Positions 9,901-18,676 of a DNA stretch of 20,361 bases are shown here, in pieces (the first letter of the stretch is position 1; the number at the start of each line of letters is the position of its first letter). This DNA is from Pelargonium cotyledonis. Lineage: Eukaryota; Streptophyta; Magnoliopsida; Geraniales; Geraniaceae. Both the position numbers and the translations under genes were made by a program. The DNA lies in assembly GCA_036897625.1 (NCBI GenBank), contig JAYMTA010001368.1:1-20361 (forward strand), read 5' to 3'. The notes under the pieces are model-generated. The model searched no databases. It was not told where the DNA came from and was given only the letters and a program-made list of their open reading frames with translations.

Positions 9901-10719
9901 TTCGATCAGCAAAAGTTGCAGTCTCATTACATACTGTTCTTTGTCCATTGCAGATTTGGTACTCTCAAATAAGCTAGTTGTGTATGATCTCGAAAACCAG
10001 GTTATTGGATGGACTGAATATAACTGTGAGTATCATGCCATAGTAATTCTTTGAATGTCAGGTTTTGCTTCATTATATCGAAGTTGTATGAAGTTCAAGT
10101 ACACTACCTGTTTTGTGGTCTGTTTTCACCTCCTTTTTACATTGTTAGCAAACAAGTATTTTCTGCTGTCTTCAGTCTTCCCCTTGTTTTTGGTTATCGC
10201 TTTTTGTTGGCACGGGCCCGGTATTATTGGGCCTAAACAATGATGGCCCATGGGTTCCGGCTCATTTTGCAGTCAAAATATAACGCGGCTGGAATCTGGC
10301 CATGCCCGCTCTGGCTTGAGCCTAAACAGGCTGGCTGTGTAAAAATACGCCCACATGTTTGTCAGGCTACTTTTTGCCGTCCTGGGCCTGGTATAGCAGA
10401 TCAGCGATGGCCCGTGAGCTGTTAGCCCATTTGGCAGCTATACTTCATATACTAGTTTGACAGCTTAAAACGTATCAGAGCTGGTTTCATTTGGGCCTAG
10501 TTACCCGTTTGTGTTGCTCTCACGTTAGTTTTTGGTCGGATTAAAGTATAACACCCGTCTTTCGTTTCAGGTTCTTCAAGCATTAAAGTGCGGGATGAAC
10601 AGACTGGAACGGTACACTTAATAGGTCCTCACTATCTTCCCTCTTCATGCAGTTCGAACACCGAAAGAGTTTTAATTTTGTTGTTTATAACTTTTCTGCT
10701 TCAAACATTACTATATTGA
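4715..10719 (+). CDS. Aspartic protease, A36/A39 type, secreted and probably GPI-anchored
   Basis: Complete A1-family (pepsin-like) aspartic endopeptidase of 488 residues. Ten exons: 4715-4950, 5092-5221, 6269-6519, 6962-7189, 7900-8062, 8160-8233, 9521-9608, 9777-9852, 9954-10025, 10571-10719; all borders are GT..AG and keep frame. Residues 1 to about 26 are a signal peptide. First catalytic motif: DTGSDLMWV with Asp99, followed by a Cys cluster (CIQCTEC, 109-115). The flap is YGDGSSTSG with Tyr170. Second catalytic motif: DSGTTLAYL with Asp317. Late family signatures are WCIGWQNSGMQSRD and NKLVVYDLENQVIGWTEYNC. After SSSIKV the chain ends in a hydrophobic tail (about 473-488) behind a small-residue stretch PSSCSSN, which fits a GPI signal. 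In Arabidopsis the A36 and A39 relatives are membrane-anchored and act in pollen and ovules (recalled). A distinct cleavage substrate cannot be inferred. No damage is seen. Confidence 0.93.
5222..6268 (+). other. Protease intron 2 with decayed repeats
   Basis: This 1,047-bp intron is longer than needed and includes probable mobile-element debris: a lone Stowaway-like right end at 5840-5868 and a stretch near 5492-5545 rich in 'cacgacacg' and 'catggacatgacacgg' words. No ORF of interest is present. Confidence 0.45.
5840..5868. mobile_element. Stowaway-like MITE right-end remnant
   Basis: The stretch tggacgcccattttgagacg followed by ggggagta matches the right end of the intact Stowaway at 9095-9336 (ggacactcattatgggacgg then agggagta). 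No matching left terminus is found upstream, so only one end survives. Confidence 0.45.
6890..6928 (+). repeat. (CT)19 microsatellite at intron 3 acceptor
   Basis: A pure CT tract of 39 bases ends 33 bp before the intron 3 acceptor (AG at 6960-6961) of the protease gene. It extends the pyrimidine tract of that intron. On the other strand it is (AG)n, which produces a false Glu-Arg run in an antisense reading frame. Confidence 0.97.
8612..8960. repeat. Duplicated SINE-like segment in protease intron 6
   Basis: Two direct copies of about 90 bp start near 8612 and 8703. Both contain 'ccacaacttgcca', 'atgaaaataagaacccatga' and 'gcctagtg(g/c)atgaggctc' followed by 'accattgtgg'. A third partial match, 'gaacccatgacatta', lies near 8911-8926. 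The words ggcctagtgcatgaggct and cgacctagtggatgaggct resemble a pol III A box in a tRNA head, as in plant tRNA-derived SINEs, and 'aagatcgcaagtcaacaacc' could be a worn B box. The class is uncertain. Confidence 0.45.
9095..9336. mobile_element. Stowaway MITE (Tc1/mariner-derived), intact ends
   Basis: Inverted termini are CTCCCTCCGTCCCAAAATAA on the left and, read inward on the other strand, CTCCCTCCGTCCCATAATGA. The element is 242 bp and flanked by the TA target duplication (9093-9094 and 9337-9338). These are the hallmarks of Stowaway MITEs, which are mobilised by mariner-like transposases supplied elsewhere. It lies inside protease intron 6 (8234-9520) and carries no coding sequence. Confidence 0.92.
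10205..10445. repeat. GC-rich GGCCC-word repeat in protease intron 9
   Basis: An island of GC-rich sequence in an AT-rich intron. Two diverged units near 10209-10272 and 10376-10440 share the order: (a)cgggcccggtat or ctgggcctggtat, then gatggccc(a/g)tg, then gctcattttgcag or gcccatttggcag. This resembles a dispersed plant repeat rich in 'ggcccg' and 'gcccatttggcagct' words. Boundaries are approximate and no target-site duplication was found. Confidence 0.5.
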
Positions 10720-11082
10720 ACCGCAACAACTAACTCAATATATATCAGTGGTAAAGAATTAAGATACAGAAAAGTAAATCAGAAAGAAAAGAAGATAGTA
10801 GCTGTTACCTTTGTATTTATGCTCCCATTAGACAGAGGAATGTGTTTGGTCTCATTATGCTAAAGTTTCACTCGGGTTAAGTTTTTTTATTTCCCAACGT
10901 TAAATTGATTTGTAAAAATGTGCTTACAGTTATATGAAAAGAGTACATGGGTTTTAGATTGTGTTTTGTACTCAGCCAAGCTTGCATTTTTGTTCTATGT
11001 TGACCCAAAATGAGTGTTCGCTTTCCCGTTTTTGTTAATAGTTAAGAATGAGTTGGTTAGAGTTAGGTTTTTCCCCTTATAC
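10720..11082 (+). other. Protease 3' UTR and downstream flank
   Basis: AT-rich sequence after the protease stop, with T-rich stretches and no ORF. It should hold the 3' UTR; I cannot place the cleavage site. Confidence 0.4.
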
Positions 11083-11485
11083 CTAGGGGTGGCAATTTGT
11101 GTTCGTGTCGTGTTGAAAAATTTAGTAGTATGTTAAACAAGTAACTTGAACCTGTCCTGATTATTAACCGATTGAATAACACGACACGAACGCAACATGT
11201 GTACGACCCGTTTATGAGTAGTTTGACACGACATGATATTATTGACATGTTTAAATAATTAGGTTAAAAATTATGTGAACTGATACGTTTGACCCGTTTA
11301 ATTTATTATATGAGCCCTTCTTTACATGTTATGTTTGGAAATTTACATTTGTAACTTTAAATGAGTGGGTCAATAAAAAGGTTATTAACCTGTTTTTGAC
11401 ACGTTTAATTAAATGGGTAGATTTATGACCCGATTAAGTTGTGAACTCAAACCTACTTAACTTCGTGTTGCGCAACGGGTCAGAT
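11083..11485. mobile_element. Truncated non-autonomous DNA element, 'GGGGTGGCAA' family
   Basis: The left end is ctaggggtggcaatttgtg, followed by many cgtgtcgtgttg, cacgacacgaac, gacccgtttaat and acgggtca words. This composition marks a non-autonomous element common in eudicots; the terminus recalls hAT-type MITEs. The expected inverted right terminus is missing and the sequence stops at 'caacgggtcagatgg', so this copy is truncated. A related copy with both ends lies at 16074-16528. Confidence 0.55.
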
Positions 11486-12680
11486 GGATATTGTTAGTAA
11501 TCCATGCAAAACTAACACGAACATAGATACTGATTTTGTGAATTTTCCTTTATCGAGATTCAAGAGTGCACTCATTTTAGGATGGATGACGTATTCTTAC
11601 TTAAAACCAACGACAGTTTATATAGAATTGTATAGATTTCCTTTAAATGCAAGTCTAGATTTCCAGTTCCTTAGCCTGCATTGGATACACAAGTAGTGAG
11701 ACTGTGGCCAAGTATTTTGGGTTTTCCAGTATAAGCAAATGACGCTTATGTCAATTATACTTGGTCAATAAACTATCCATTATATTGTTCTTTCTGTTTC
11801 TGCTCCTACAATTTACAATTAATTTATGAGCGCACACAAATTCGTTAACATCAGCTCGACAAAAATCGTACACATGTTAAAGTTTCAACTTTAAATTGTT
11901 TGAGAGAATCTTATCAGGGTCTTTTAGCCATTTTGTAGCAGCTTCTAAAAGCCTTTGAATTCAGTTGACCCTATGCGCCAATAATTATTTGAGCGAATAT
12001 GAGTTGAGATGTGGCATTTTCTCTGTGGTTTGGAGTCACTGACGACGAAAATCGTAATTTACTTTTTTCTCATGACTAAGTGATTGAGTTTACATTTCTC
12101 TGAGTCGAATCGTAAAAGGTAACAGACAAGCATTTGCATGTTTGGTCTCTAAGAAATGCTTGCAATATCAAGCCTCCCGATGGATTCCCCAACACTAACA
12201 ATAGGGAAATGAAATGAGATTGTCTAATTACCATCCCAAATCCATAAAAGTCGTGATTCAATCACAATCGACGAAAATTAAACTTTCATTCTGATTCTTG
12301 ATTTTCATTTTCAAATAAAAATCTTTATCCATAACACTACTTAAACTTTTTGTACCGTGTTGAAACACGAATTGTCAACACTTCTTTCAACGTGAATATC
12401 ATACATATGAAAATATAAGAACATAACCAAGCATAAAATGACCAAATCACACACACTCATCATCAAATGATTACAAGACTTGGACTACATAAAAATCTCC
12501 AAATCACCAAATACCAAGGAGACAGGCTTCACCAACACAACAAATAAGGATTGGGTCCTCCCTCCCATTCCAAATGTATAGTTAAATTGTAGTTTTTTTC
12601 TTCTTCTCATCCAACCTTTTGACCAAAACTATACCCCAAAAATATATATACAATGATTATGTATAACAATTATAGAAATA
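11486..12680. other. Intergenic AT-rich DNA
   Basis: No gene or element is recognised in these 1.2 kb. Read on the minus strand, 12300-12600 looks like plant 3' UTR (T- and G-rich with 'cttgtaatcatttgatga'), so part of it may be the far end of the PP2C transcript. That is only an inference from composition. Confidence 0.4.
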
Positions 12681-13057
12681 GGATGTTACAAAATAGTACC
12701 ACCTTAGTATCAATTCTTCGTGAATTGGTCATCAATTTATTTTTTGTTCCAATTTAGTCCCTTCGATATTCATTCTTTGTCAACCTGGTCCCGCTTAAAT
12801 TTTTGCCCCAGTTTAATGTACTTGGTATTTATTTTGTGCCAAATTGGTCCTCAATGACCGTTTTGGAGAGAAATCGATACTAAAAAGACCATTTCGAAAC
12901 AAATGGATACAAATAGAACTAAATTGGAACAAAAATCAAATCATGGACCAAATTGGCACAAAACGAATACTAAGGGGATTAAATTGGAACAAAACTCAAA
13001 TTAATGACCAACTTGACACAAAACGGATACTAGGAGGAATATTTTGGAAATACCCTT
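12681..13057. mobile_element. Foldback element with internal ~59-bp repeats
   Basis: A long imperfect inverted repeat centred near 12870. The left arm begins 'tacaaaatagtacc' and the right arm, read in reverse, begins 'tatttccaaaatattcc'. Each arm is itself made of tandem units of about 58-60 bp with the order: gtatccgttttgtgccaa, gttggtcatcaattt, tttgttccaatttagtccc. Two to three units stand in each arm in opposite orientation. It has no coding capacity. It lies 59 bp beyond the PP2C stop codon, so it is probably within the PP2C 3' UTR or termination zone. Confidence 0.75.
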
Positions 13058-13115
13058 CCCAAGACCCGACCTTCAAATCCAATGCAATCTTGATGAAGTG
13101 AAATACGGATGGTTC

Positions 13116-16100
13116 CTAGACTATCTGCTCCTTGGTTATGGTATAAGCAGAGTATTTGCTAGAACTAGAGTTCAGGAAGAGACATACCACGGCACAATCG
13201 TCAACCTTAGCCATGGGATATTTGTACTTCCAAGCTATGGCTGCTAACTCGACCAGGACTTGAGCTGCGACGGGACGTGGCGCTGATGCGACTATGTCTA
13301 CCACTTCTTTGTTCGAGAGGACATCCCATACCTGCCAATGGAAGGAAAATCGGTAATGTAAAACGCAAGCCTTTATAAGCTAATAAATCGACATATTTGC
13401 AGAAAGAACAATCCAAACACTTCTGAATCACTATAAGTTCTCTAATAAACAAGCCCGAGCTCGTTTGTTATGTAAGTCTATACCTAAAGCTTGTGCTCAA
13501 TTATAATGAACTGGAGCTGAATTTTTAGCTAAAATTGAAATATGATACGATGAATTTACAGTGAGAACACTACAAGTCTTTTTACATCACTATTAGTTTT
13601 CTATGAAACGAGCTCATTCATAATACATATACTTGGAACTAGAGTCTCAAGCTCTTTTACAAGAACTTGAACCATTTTTTTAGCTACTACATCGACACGC
13701 AACATGAGCTACTTCATAGTACAGGCTTATACTTGAAGCTTGAGTTCAGCTCGAACTAAAATTATACTAAATCGACATACAATATGAATTATCAGAAAAA
13801 AGTACAGTCCAAGTACTTTCATTGATCTATAACTAGAGATCGTGAACTTGAACTATGATTGTAATAAACTTAAGCTGAATTTAGCTCGTGAAGTTCTAAA
13901 CTACTGTAAGTTCTCTGGTAGATGAGCTAGAGTTTCACTCGAGCTGATTATATTGAACTTAGCTTAAAATTGTTGTTAAGATTAAGTTGATTGGTAGATG
14001 ACCTAACTAGTATTTCATGTGATGACTAACTTCACATTCTTTCAATGTGAGATTCCTTAACAAAGTTGGTCCCAGCGCTTAGCAAATGATATACAATTGT
14101 TGGCCATGAAAAATCGGTAAGACGAAATGGTTGGTTAGCCACTTACCCCATCGGTAGCCAGTACAACAAATTCATCCTTCTCAGTGACGCGATGATAATA
14201 AATCTCAGGAACTGAAATCAGACCAAAATCTTTAAGGCAAAAGTCACCAAAAGCTCGGGACATAGCAAGACCAGGAGAGTTAATGTTAGGCAACCAAACT
14301 CGATAAACCTCAGGATCACTTGGAAGAGCAAAAACTCGTCCTTTACAACGCCTTATCCTTTGCACTTCACCTACATGAAAAAATAATGATAGAATAAATA
14401 TAGATCCAATGCTTTATTTTATTTCTCTAACATAAAATTCCTTAGTGGACATTATATACTAATGGTAATTATGATTAACTACCATAGTACTACCCACAAA
14501 CACATAATTAACTTTTAAAATAATCCACGGCATTGAATTAAGTTTTAGTTTAATCTCCTCATTCCGTGAGTTAATTTTGACTTTTGACAGATAATTCGCA
14601 CACCATCAGTCTCTCTCATCACATGTTTAACATGTGACAACTAATTGTATGAAAATCCAATTATACCCTTTATATTTATCTTGTACTAACTCTCCTCATG
14701 TTTTCATCATTCATCCACTAATTGTATGAAAATCCAAGTTTTTCTTTTCATTCGTTTGGGGGTATGAGTTGAAAAATTAAGAGTATATTATGGTAAACAG
14801 TCTTTCATCTTGACGATTCAAAAGAGTTACTAACAAAATTGAGCAACTAAACTTAGAATCTTATATAATCCAAGTGTCCTCAATTAGCAATAGTGATGGA
14901 GACATTATTGTTAGCACACATGCAGACAGAGTGAGAGAGAGTTAGAGAGATGTACTTGGAAGATTTGGTTTAAGGTCTGCAGTCAACTGAACTGCAACGA
15001 GGGTGTCATCCATATCCCGGGTACCCAACACTGCTCTGGAGTCCCCAACGTTTCCAATAACAAGATCCTGTCCCTATAATCAGGAAAGAACAAATTAAAC
15101 AAAACTACAAGCAGTTACAATTCTTCGAGAAAACATTTGAACTGCATTGTTTATCATGAATACCTGCTTGACCATGGTCACGGCTGTTGTCCCACTACAA
15201 TAGCAATCAACATCAGGGTGGAACTTCAATTCCTTGTCTATAACTTTAAAAGCTTGTAAAAATGACTCTGTCAATGCATGAAGCACATCAGCTGGATCGT
15301 CCTTGTGGTTGTGACTAGAGGACTTGTGTTCTCCATCAACTAAAATTGACAGAGCATCCACCAACGCCCTATTTCCCGTGGCACTGATGTTTGTAGCACC
15401 AACCCCATCCTTGTTGCGTTTATTTAGTTCCCATAGGGCTCTTAGTTTTAGAGGAAGAAAATCCCTAACTTTCTTCGCAACCATATGCCCATATGGACCA
15501 TGGCCATCAAAAACGCCACAAAAAATTGTGTCTGGTTTTGGACCAAAATTCTGTAAAACAAAAAGATGAAATCTATTAAGCTATATTTGTACTATCAACA
15601 GAAACAATATTCAGATAAAATTATGAAACAAAAATGGAGACTCTCATATGCAACCATCATTAAACAACAAAATTGGAGGCATTTTGAATATATTATACAA
15701 TTTTGCCCAGTCCGTACATTCAGATGCAAGCATTCCACTTTGACTCTCATCATTTGTCACACTGACCGCAAAAATTCATTTTTTTTTTTTGCCATCTTAC
15801 TATAACCATTTTACTATGGAACTACAAAATGAAGGAATGCCAAGCTATCTAGAAACCCAATCTAGTCCTATACTTCCAGTCATTTCTTTGACACTAGAAT
15901 TAAATCGAGCAGATTTTTTTTTCAAGAATGCATTCCTTCATATCAATTTAAGTTATGTCCACCTATTGACCTCTCAGAAATTGATAACTTGGTACAACAC
16001 TGTTTGTTATCTTGTGGCCTTGAGTCAGGAAGGCTGCGACCCTTCCCATACCACAGAATGGAGCACTGGATGGTAGAGGTGGCAGTAAGTGTTCACAGTT

Positions 16101-16832
16101 TGAGTCAACCCAAACATGACCCAATTACTAAATGGGTTGAGTTACATGACACAAACATAACCCAATTATGAGCAAGTTGACACGTAATGACAAGAAACAA
16201 CACACACGTTTAAGTCTTTGTCTTCAAAATTACACGACCCAAAACATTTAAATAAATGGTTTCAGATTGAGATGACCCGACCAGACATATTTGAACCATT
16301 TAATTTAATTATATATGGGTCACTATTGACATGGCACGTTACTAAATTACAATTTTGTCCTTATATGGGTCATGAAATAACTTCCACAACCCGTTTAATT
16401 AAAAAAATTAGGCGGGTCAAGTACATTAAACACAAACACGATTAGCTAAATAGGTTAGGTTAGTAGATACGAGAACAACTCACTTTAATTTGTGTTAAGT
16501 CACTGGACATGACCCAAATTGTCAGCTCTTCTATTGATCTCAACAATTGATAACTTAAATCATGTTCCAAGAATGCAACTAACCTCCCATATGATCATAG
16601 CATCCTGGTTGACCCCTTTCTTGCCTTGCTTGCTGAACAAGCAAGCAGCACCCGAAGAGCCATTCAAGAACAATCTCCCAGGAACTTTATGGAGCCACAT
16701 CTCTAGCTTAGCTTCACTCTTTCTCATCTGCTGCCGCTTCTTCACTACATTCCTCCTCTTCCCCACCCCGGACGCTGACGCCGGAGCATATGACCGTGCG
16801 CCACCACCCTCGCCAGACAGGCACGAGCCCAT
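13116..16832 (-). CDS. Protein phosphatase 2C, myristoylated PP2C33/PP2C74 type
   Basis: Complete Mg/Mn-dependent Ser/Thr phosphatase of 397 residues. Coding exons in transcript order: 16832-16584, 15550-15164, 15073-14956, 14370-14147, 13331-13116. Every junction keeps frame. Residues 2-6 (GSCLS) form an N-myristoylation signal with a possible palmitoylated Cys4, pointing to the plasma membrane. PP2C motifs follow: KGVNQDAM (Asp77), CGVFDGHG (Asp98, Gly99), DCYCSGTTA, IGNVGDSRAV (Asp223), LAMSRAFGD (Asp294), LATDGVWDVL (Asp325) and KVDDCAVVCL (Asp370, Asp371). The metal-binding acidic residues are present, so activity is expected. It ends soon after the catalytic domain (NSSSSKYSAYTITKEQIV), whereas PP2C33-like proteins as I recall them carry a longer acidic tail. 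From memory, Arabidopsis PP2C74 (At5g36250) and PP2C33 (At3g02750) each lie beside an aspartic protease gene, as here. Which paralogue this matches is not decided. Confidence 0.93.
13381..13985. repeat. Diverged tandem repeat in PP2C intron 4
   Basis: Recurring words such as aaatcgacatac or aaatcgacatat, actgtaagttctct or actataagttctct, gagctgaatttttagct or aagctgaatttagct, and ctcgagct or gagctcgttt return at roughly 150-200 bp spacing (about 13384, 13553, 13766, 13891). The intron (13332-14146) appears to contain three to four decayed copies of one segment. No family is assigned. Confidence 0.45.
14641..14737. repeat. 20-bp exact direct repeat in PP2C intron 3
   Basis: The word ctaattgtatgaaaatccaa occurs at 14641-14660 and 14718-14737, 77 bp apart, within intron 3 (14371-14955). 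It may be a local duplication; function is unknown. Confidence 0.7.
16074..16528. mobile_element. Non-autonomous DNA element, second 'GGTGGCA' family copy, in PP2C intron 1
   Basis: The left end tagaggtggcagt and the right end aattgtcagctct (inverse agagctgacaatt) form a worn inverted repeat. The inside is full of gacccg, cacgaccc, tgggtca and gtttaatta words, as in the element at 11083-11485. The two share 'acccgtttaatt' and 'acatttaaataa'/'catgtttaaataat' segments. It lies inside intron 1 (15551-16583). No clear 8-bp target duplication was found. Confidence 0.6.
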
Positions 16833-16966
16833 CCCTAGGGCTCTGACAACATTAAGCAAGCACTCCAAACCAACCAAACACTCAGAACCCCCAATCTCCA
16901 TCTGTGATTCCGTCGGTTTCAGCTTCACAGCCACCAAATTATCAACAACTTTTGTCATGTAAGAAC
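16833..16966 (-). promoter_or_regulatory. PP2C 5' UTR, second leader segment with in-frame upstream ATGs
   Basis: On the minus strand an acceptor (tatgagcag, AG at 16968-16967) opens an exon at 16966 that runs into the coding start at 16832. Two ATGs, at 16958-16956 and 16901-16899, are in frame with the main start and no stop intervenes, so 42 or 23 extra residues could be added. Their contexts are weaker than that of the MGSC start (GGGATGG), which is the conserved family start. I therefore treat the region as leader, but an extended form is possible. Confidence 0.6.
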
Positions 16967-17936
16967 CTGCTCATACACACAAAAACAAAACCACATCAAA
17001 TTTAAAGAAAATTCGTGCGCAGGAATGCAGTTACAAGCTCATAAAATTCTGGAGAATGATTGAGGAGAACTCACAAATCTGCGAAAAATAGCGAATTAAG
17101 ATTCAGATAGTGAACTTCCAATGACCTCCTGCAATTCCGTTGCACTCGGTTAAAGATACACAGTCACCAAACTATCAACTCTTCTTTCATATAAACATCA
17201 GCTCGGGATCTCAGCTCAATCCCGAAGCAATCAGCACGCACACAAAAAAAACATAATGTACAACAATTTTACAGAAAATTCATACTGGAACACAGTTACA
17301 AACACACAAAAAATATAGATTATGATGGAGGAATGAGGTATATAAACACCAAAAAAAAAAAACACAATTCAAGTCAAATTATAGAAAATTCATTCATGAA
17401 CACAGTTACAAACACGAAAAAATTTAATATGAAACAGAATACATGCAAAATTTACAGAAAATTCATTCAGGAACACAGCTACAAACACAAAAAATCTGTA
17501 TTATGACTGAAGAGTATACACAAAACAAATCACACCAAATTTACAGAAAATGAATTGACACAGTTACAAACAAGGAAAATTTTGGAGGACGAGGACTCAC
17601 CGACAGGCGAAAATTACAATTCTGAACTCAATATTGATGATCATCGAAATCGTGCGAACTGGAGCTGAAATTCGAATCTAGCAACAGATAGAGCATGCAA
17701 TTAATCTTGGAAATTTATACAGGATCACAGTTATAACAAACACTTGAAAAACTGTATAGTGATTAACAAAATTACTATTCTGATATTGAATTCGACTTGA
17801 TGATCCTCGATATCGTTTCAATTGTAGCTTAAATTCGAAGCGAACAGCTGATTTAGCCAGCAAGGAATCTTGAAAATATTCATACAAAAACACAGTAACA
17901 AACACGCAAAAAGCTGGAGAACGATAGAGGACTCAC
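16967..17936 (-). other. PP2C 5'-UTR intron built of leader-like repeats
   Basis: The likely intron between leader exon and second leader segment. It is almost wholly made of repeats of two modules. Module one, near 17000, 17270, 17385, 17450, 17540, 17705 and 17880, reads like caaatttacagaaaattcat then ggaacacagttacaaacac then an A-run. Module two is leader-exon-like and follows at 17584-17700 and 17767-17870. Besides the used donor, GTGAGT donors occur after 17601 and 17075 on the minus strand. Confidence 0.6.
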
Positions 17937-18130
17937 CGATCGGCGAAAATTATCGAAAATTACGATTCTGACTGTGAATTCGGCTCGATGATCCTCGAAA
18001 CCGCTCGAGTTGGAGCTTAAATTCGAAGCGAACAGCTGATTGAGCGAACAAGAACTCGCGAATCTGCGAAACGGAGTCGATCCAGATTCTGTTGATTTCT
18101 TCTAGTGGCTACAGTGTCTCTTCTATTCTT
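17937..18130 (-). promoter_or_regulatory. PP2C leader exon (5' UTR exon 1)
   Basis: Predicted first exon from a start near 18130, about 30 bp below the TATA box, to the donor atcg|gtgagt at 17937/17936. It contains no ATG on the minus strand, as expected for a leader. A 5'-UTR intron is common in this phosphatase group. The start site is inferred from TATA spacing only. Confidence 0.55.
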
Positions 18131-18156
18131 CGTCTCAGATATGGAATTAGTACAGG

Positions 18157-18172
18157 TATATATATATAAAAT
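18157..18172 (-). promoter_or_regulatory. TATA box of PP2C gene
   Basis: Read on the minus strand this is ttttatatatatatac, a strong TATA-like run upstream of the ATG-free leader. Its position fits transcription toward the PP2C exons. Confidence 0.55.
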
Positions 18173-18411
18173 GGAATACGAGCTAATATTTTATTTATTT
18201 TTTATTTTTTTATTTTTTTTCTTATCCTAATCTCAAGTTAGGTGACGATACCTCAATTAATTTTATTGATATCCATTCAATCAAATGAATTGATGGGAGC
18301 GGAGCAACATGCTCATATTTAAGTATTTTAATATGACGTTACCACTTCATTAGTGGCTTAACCTAAGTCAAAAATTAATTGACTTACATTTCTATTTTCA
18401 TATATATATAT
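18173..18411 (-). promoter_or_regulatory. Proximal PP2C promoter region
   Basis: About 240 bp between the TATA box and the end of the Mutator-like element. It includes a T-rich run (18187-18222), an imperfect palindrome near 18270-18295 (ccattcaatc / attgatgg), a short palindrome ccacttcattagtgg near 18342, and one TGACGT word near 18334. Binding factors are not inferred. Confidence 0.4.
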
Positions 18412-18539
18412 GGGGTAGTTACAGATAACATGTGACATGTAATTTTAATAAAATGCCCATATTGCCCTTCTCAATTAATTTTATATTTTAAACTAAAAAC
18501 CCTAAACATAACTCTCATCCTAACTTCACTGCCTCTTAT

Positions 18540-18668
18540 CTTCTCTTTCACTGCCTCTTCTTCTCTCCTTTCACCGAGAAGACCGGTGAATGTCGACGGC
18601 GTGGTGCTCGCCGGAGCTCATGGAAGCAACATAGTGGTGCTTGAGGAGCTCTCTGGATCCAGATCTGC
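18540..18668. other. GC-rich segment inside MULE end, possible captured host fragment
   Basis: A GC-rich block (gtcgacggcgtggtgctcgc, tctctggatccagatctgcg) stands between the AT-rich MULE terminus and the transposase remnant. MULEs often carry captured host gene pieces (Pack-MULEs). No protein family is recognised in any frame, so capture is only a possibility. Confidence 0.3.
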
Positions 18669-18676
18669 GTCACTAA

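Noticed and set aside
12545-12575. 'ctccctcccattcc' as another Stowaway end
   Set aside because: The match is short, the partner end is missing and the CGTCCC core is absent, so it could be chance.
12844-13101. ORF with repeated NWNK words as a gene
   Set aside because: It is the foldback element read through; the peptide repeat simply follows the ~59-bp DNA units.
13207-13452. Second antisense frame overlapping the last PP2C exon
   Set aside because: It overlaps the PP2C exon in another frame, and the PP2C frame carries the conserved motifs.
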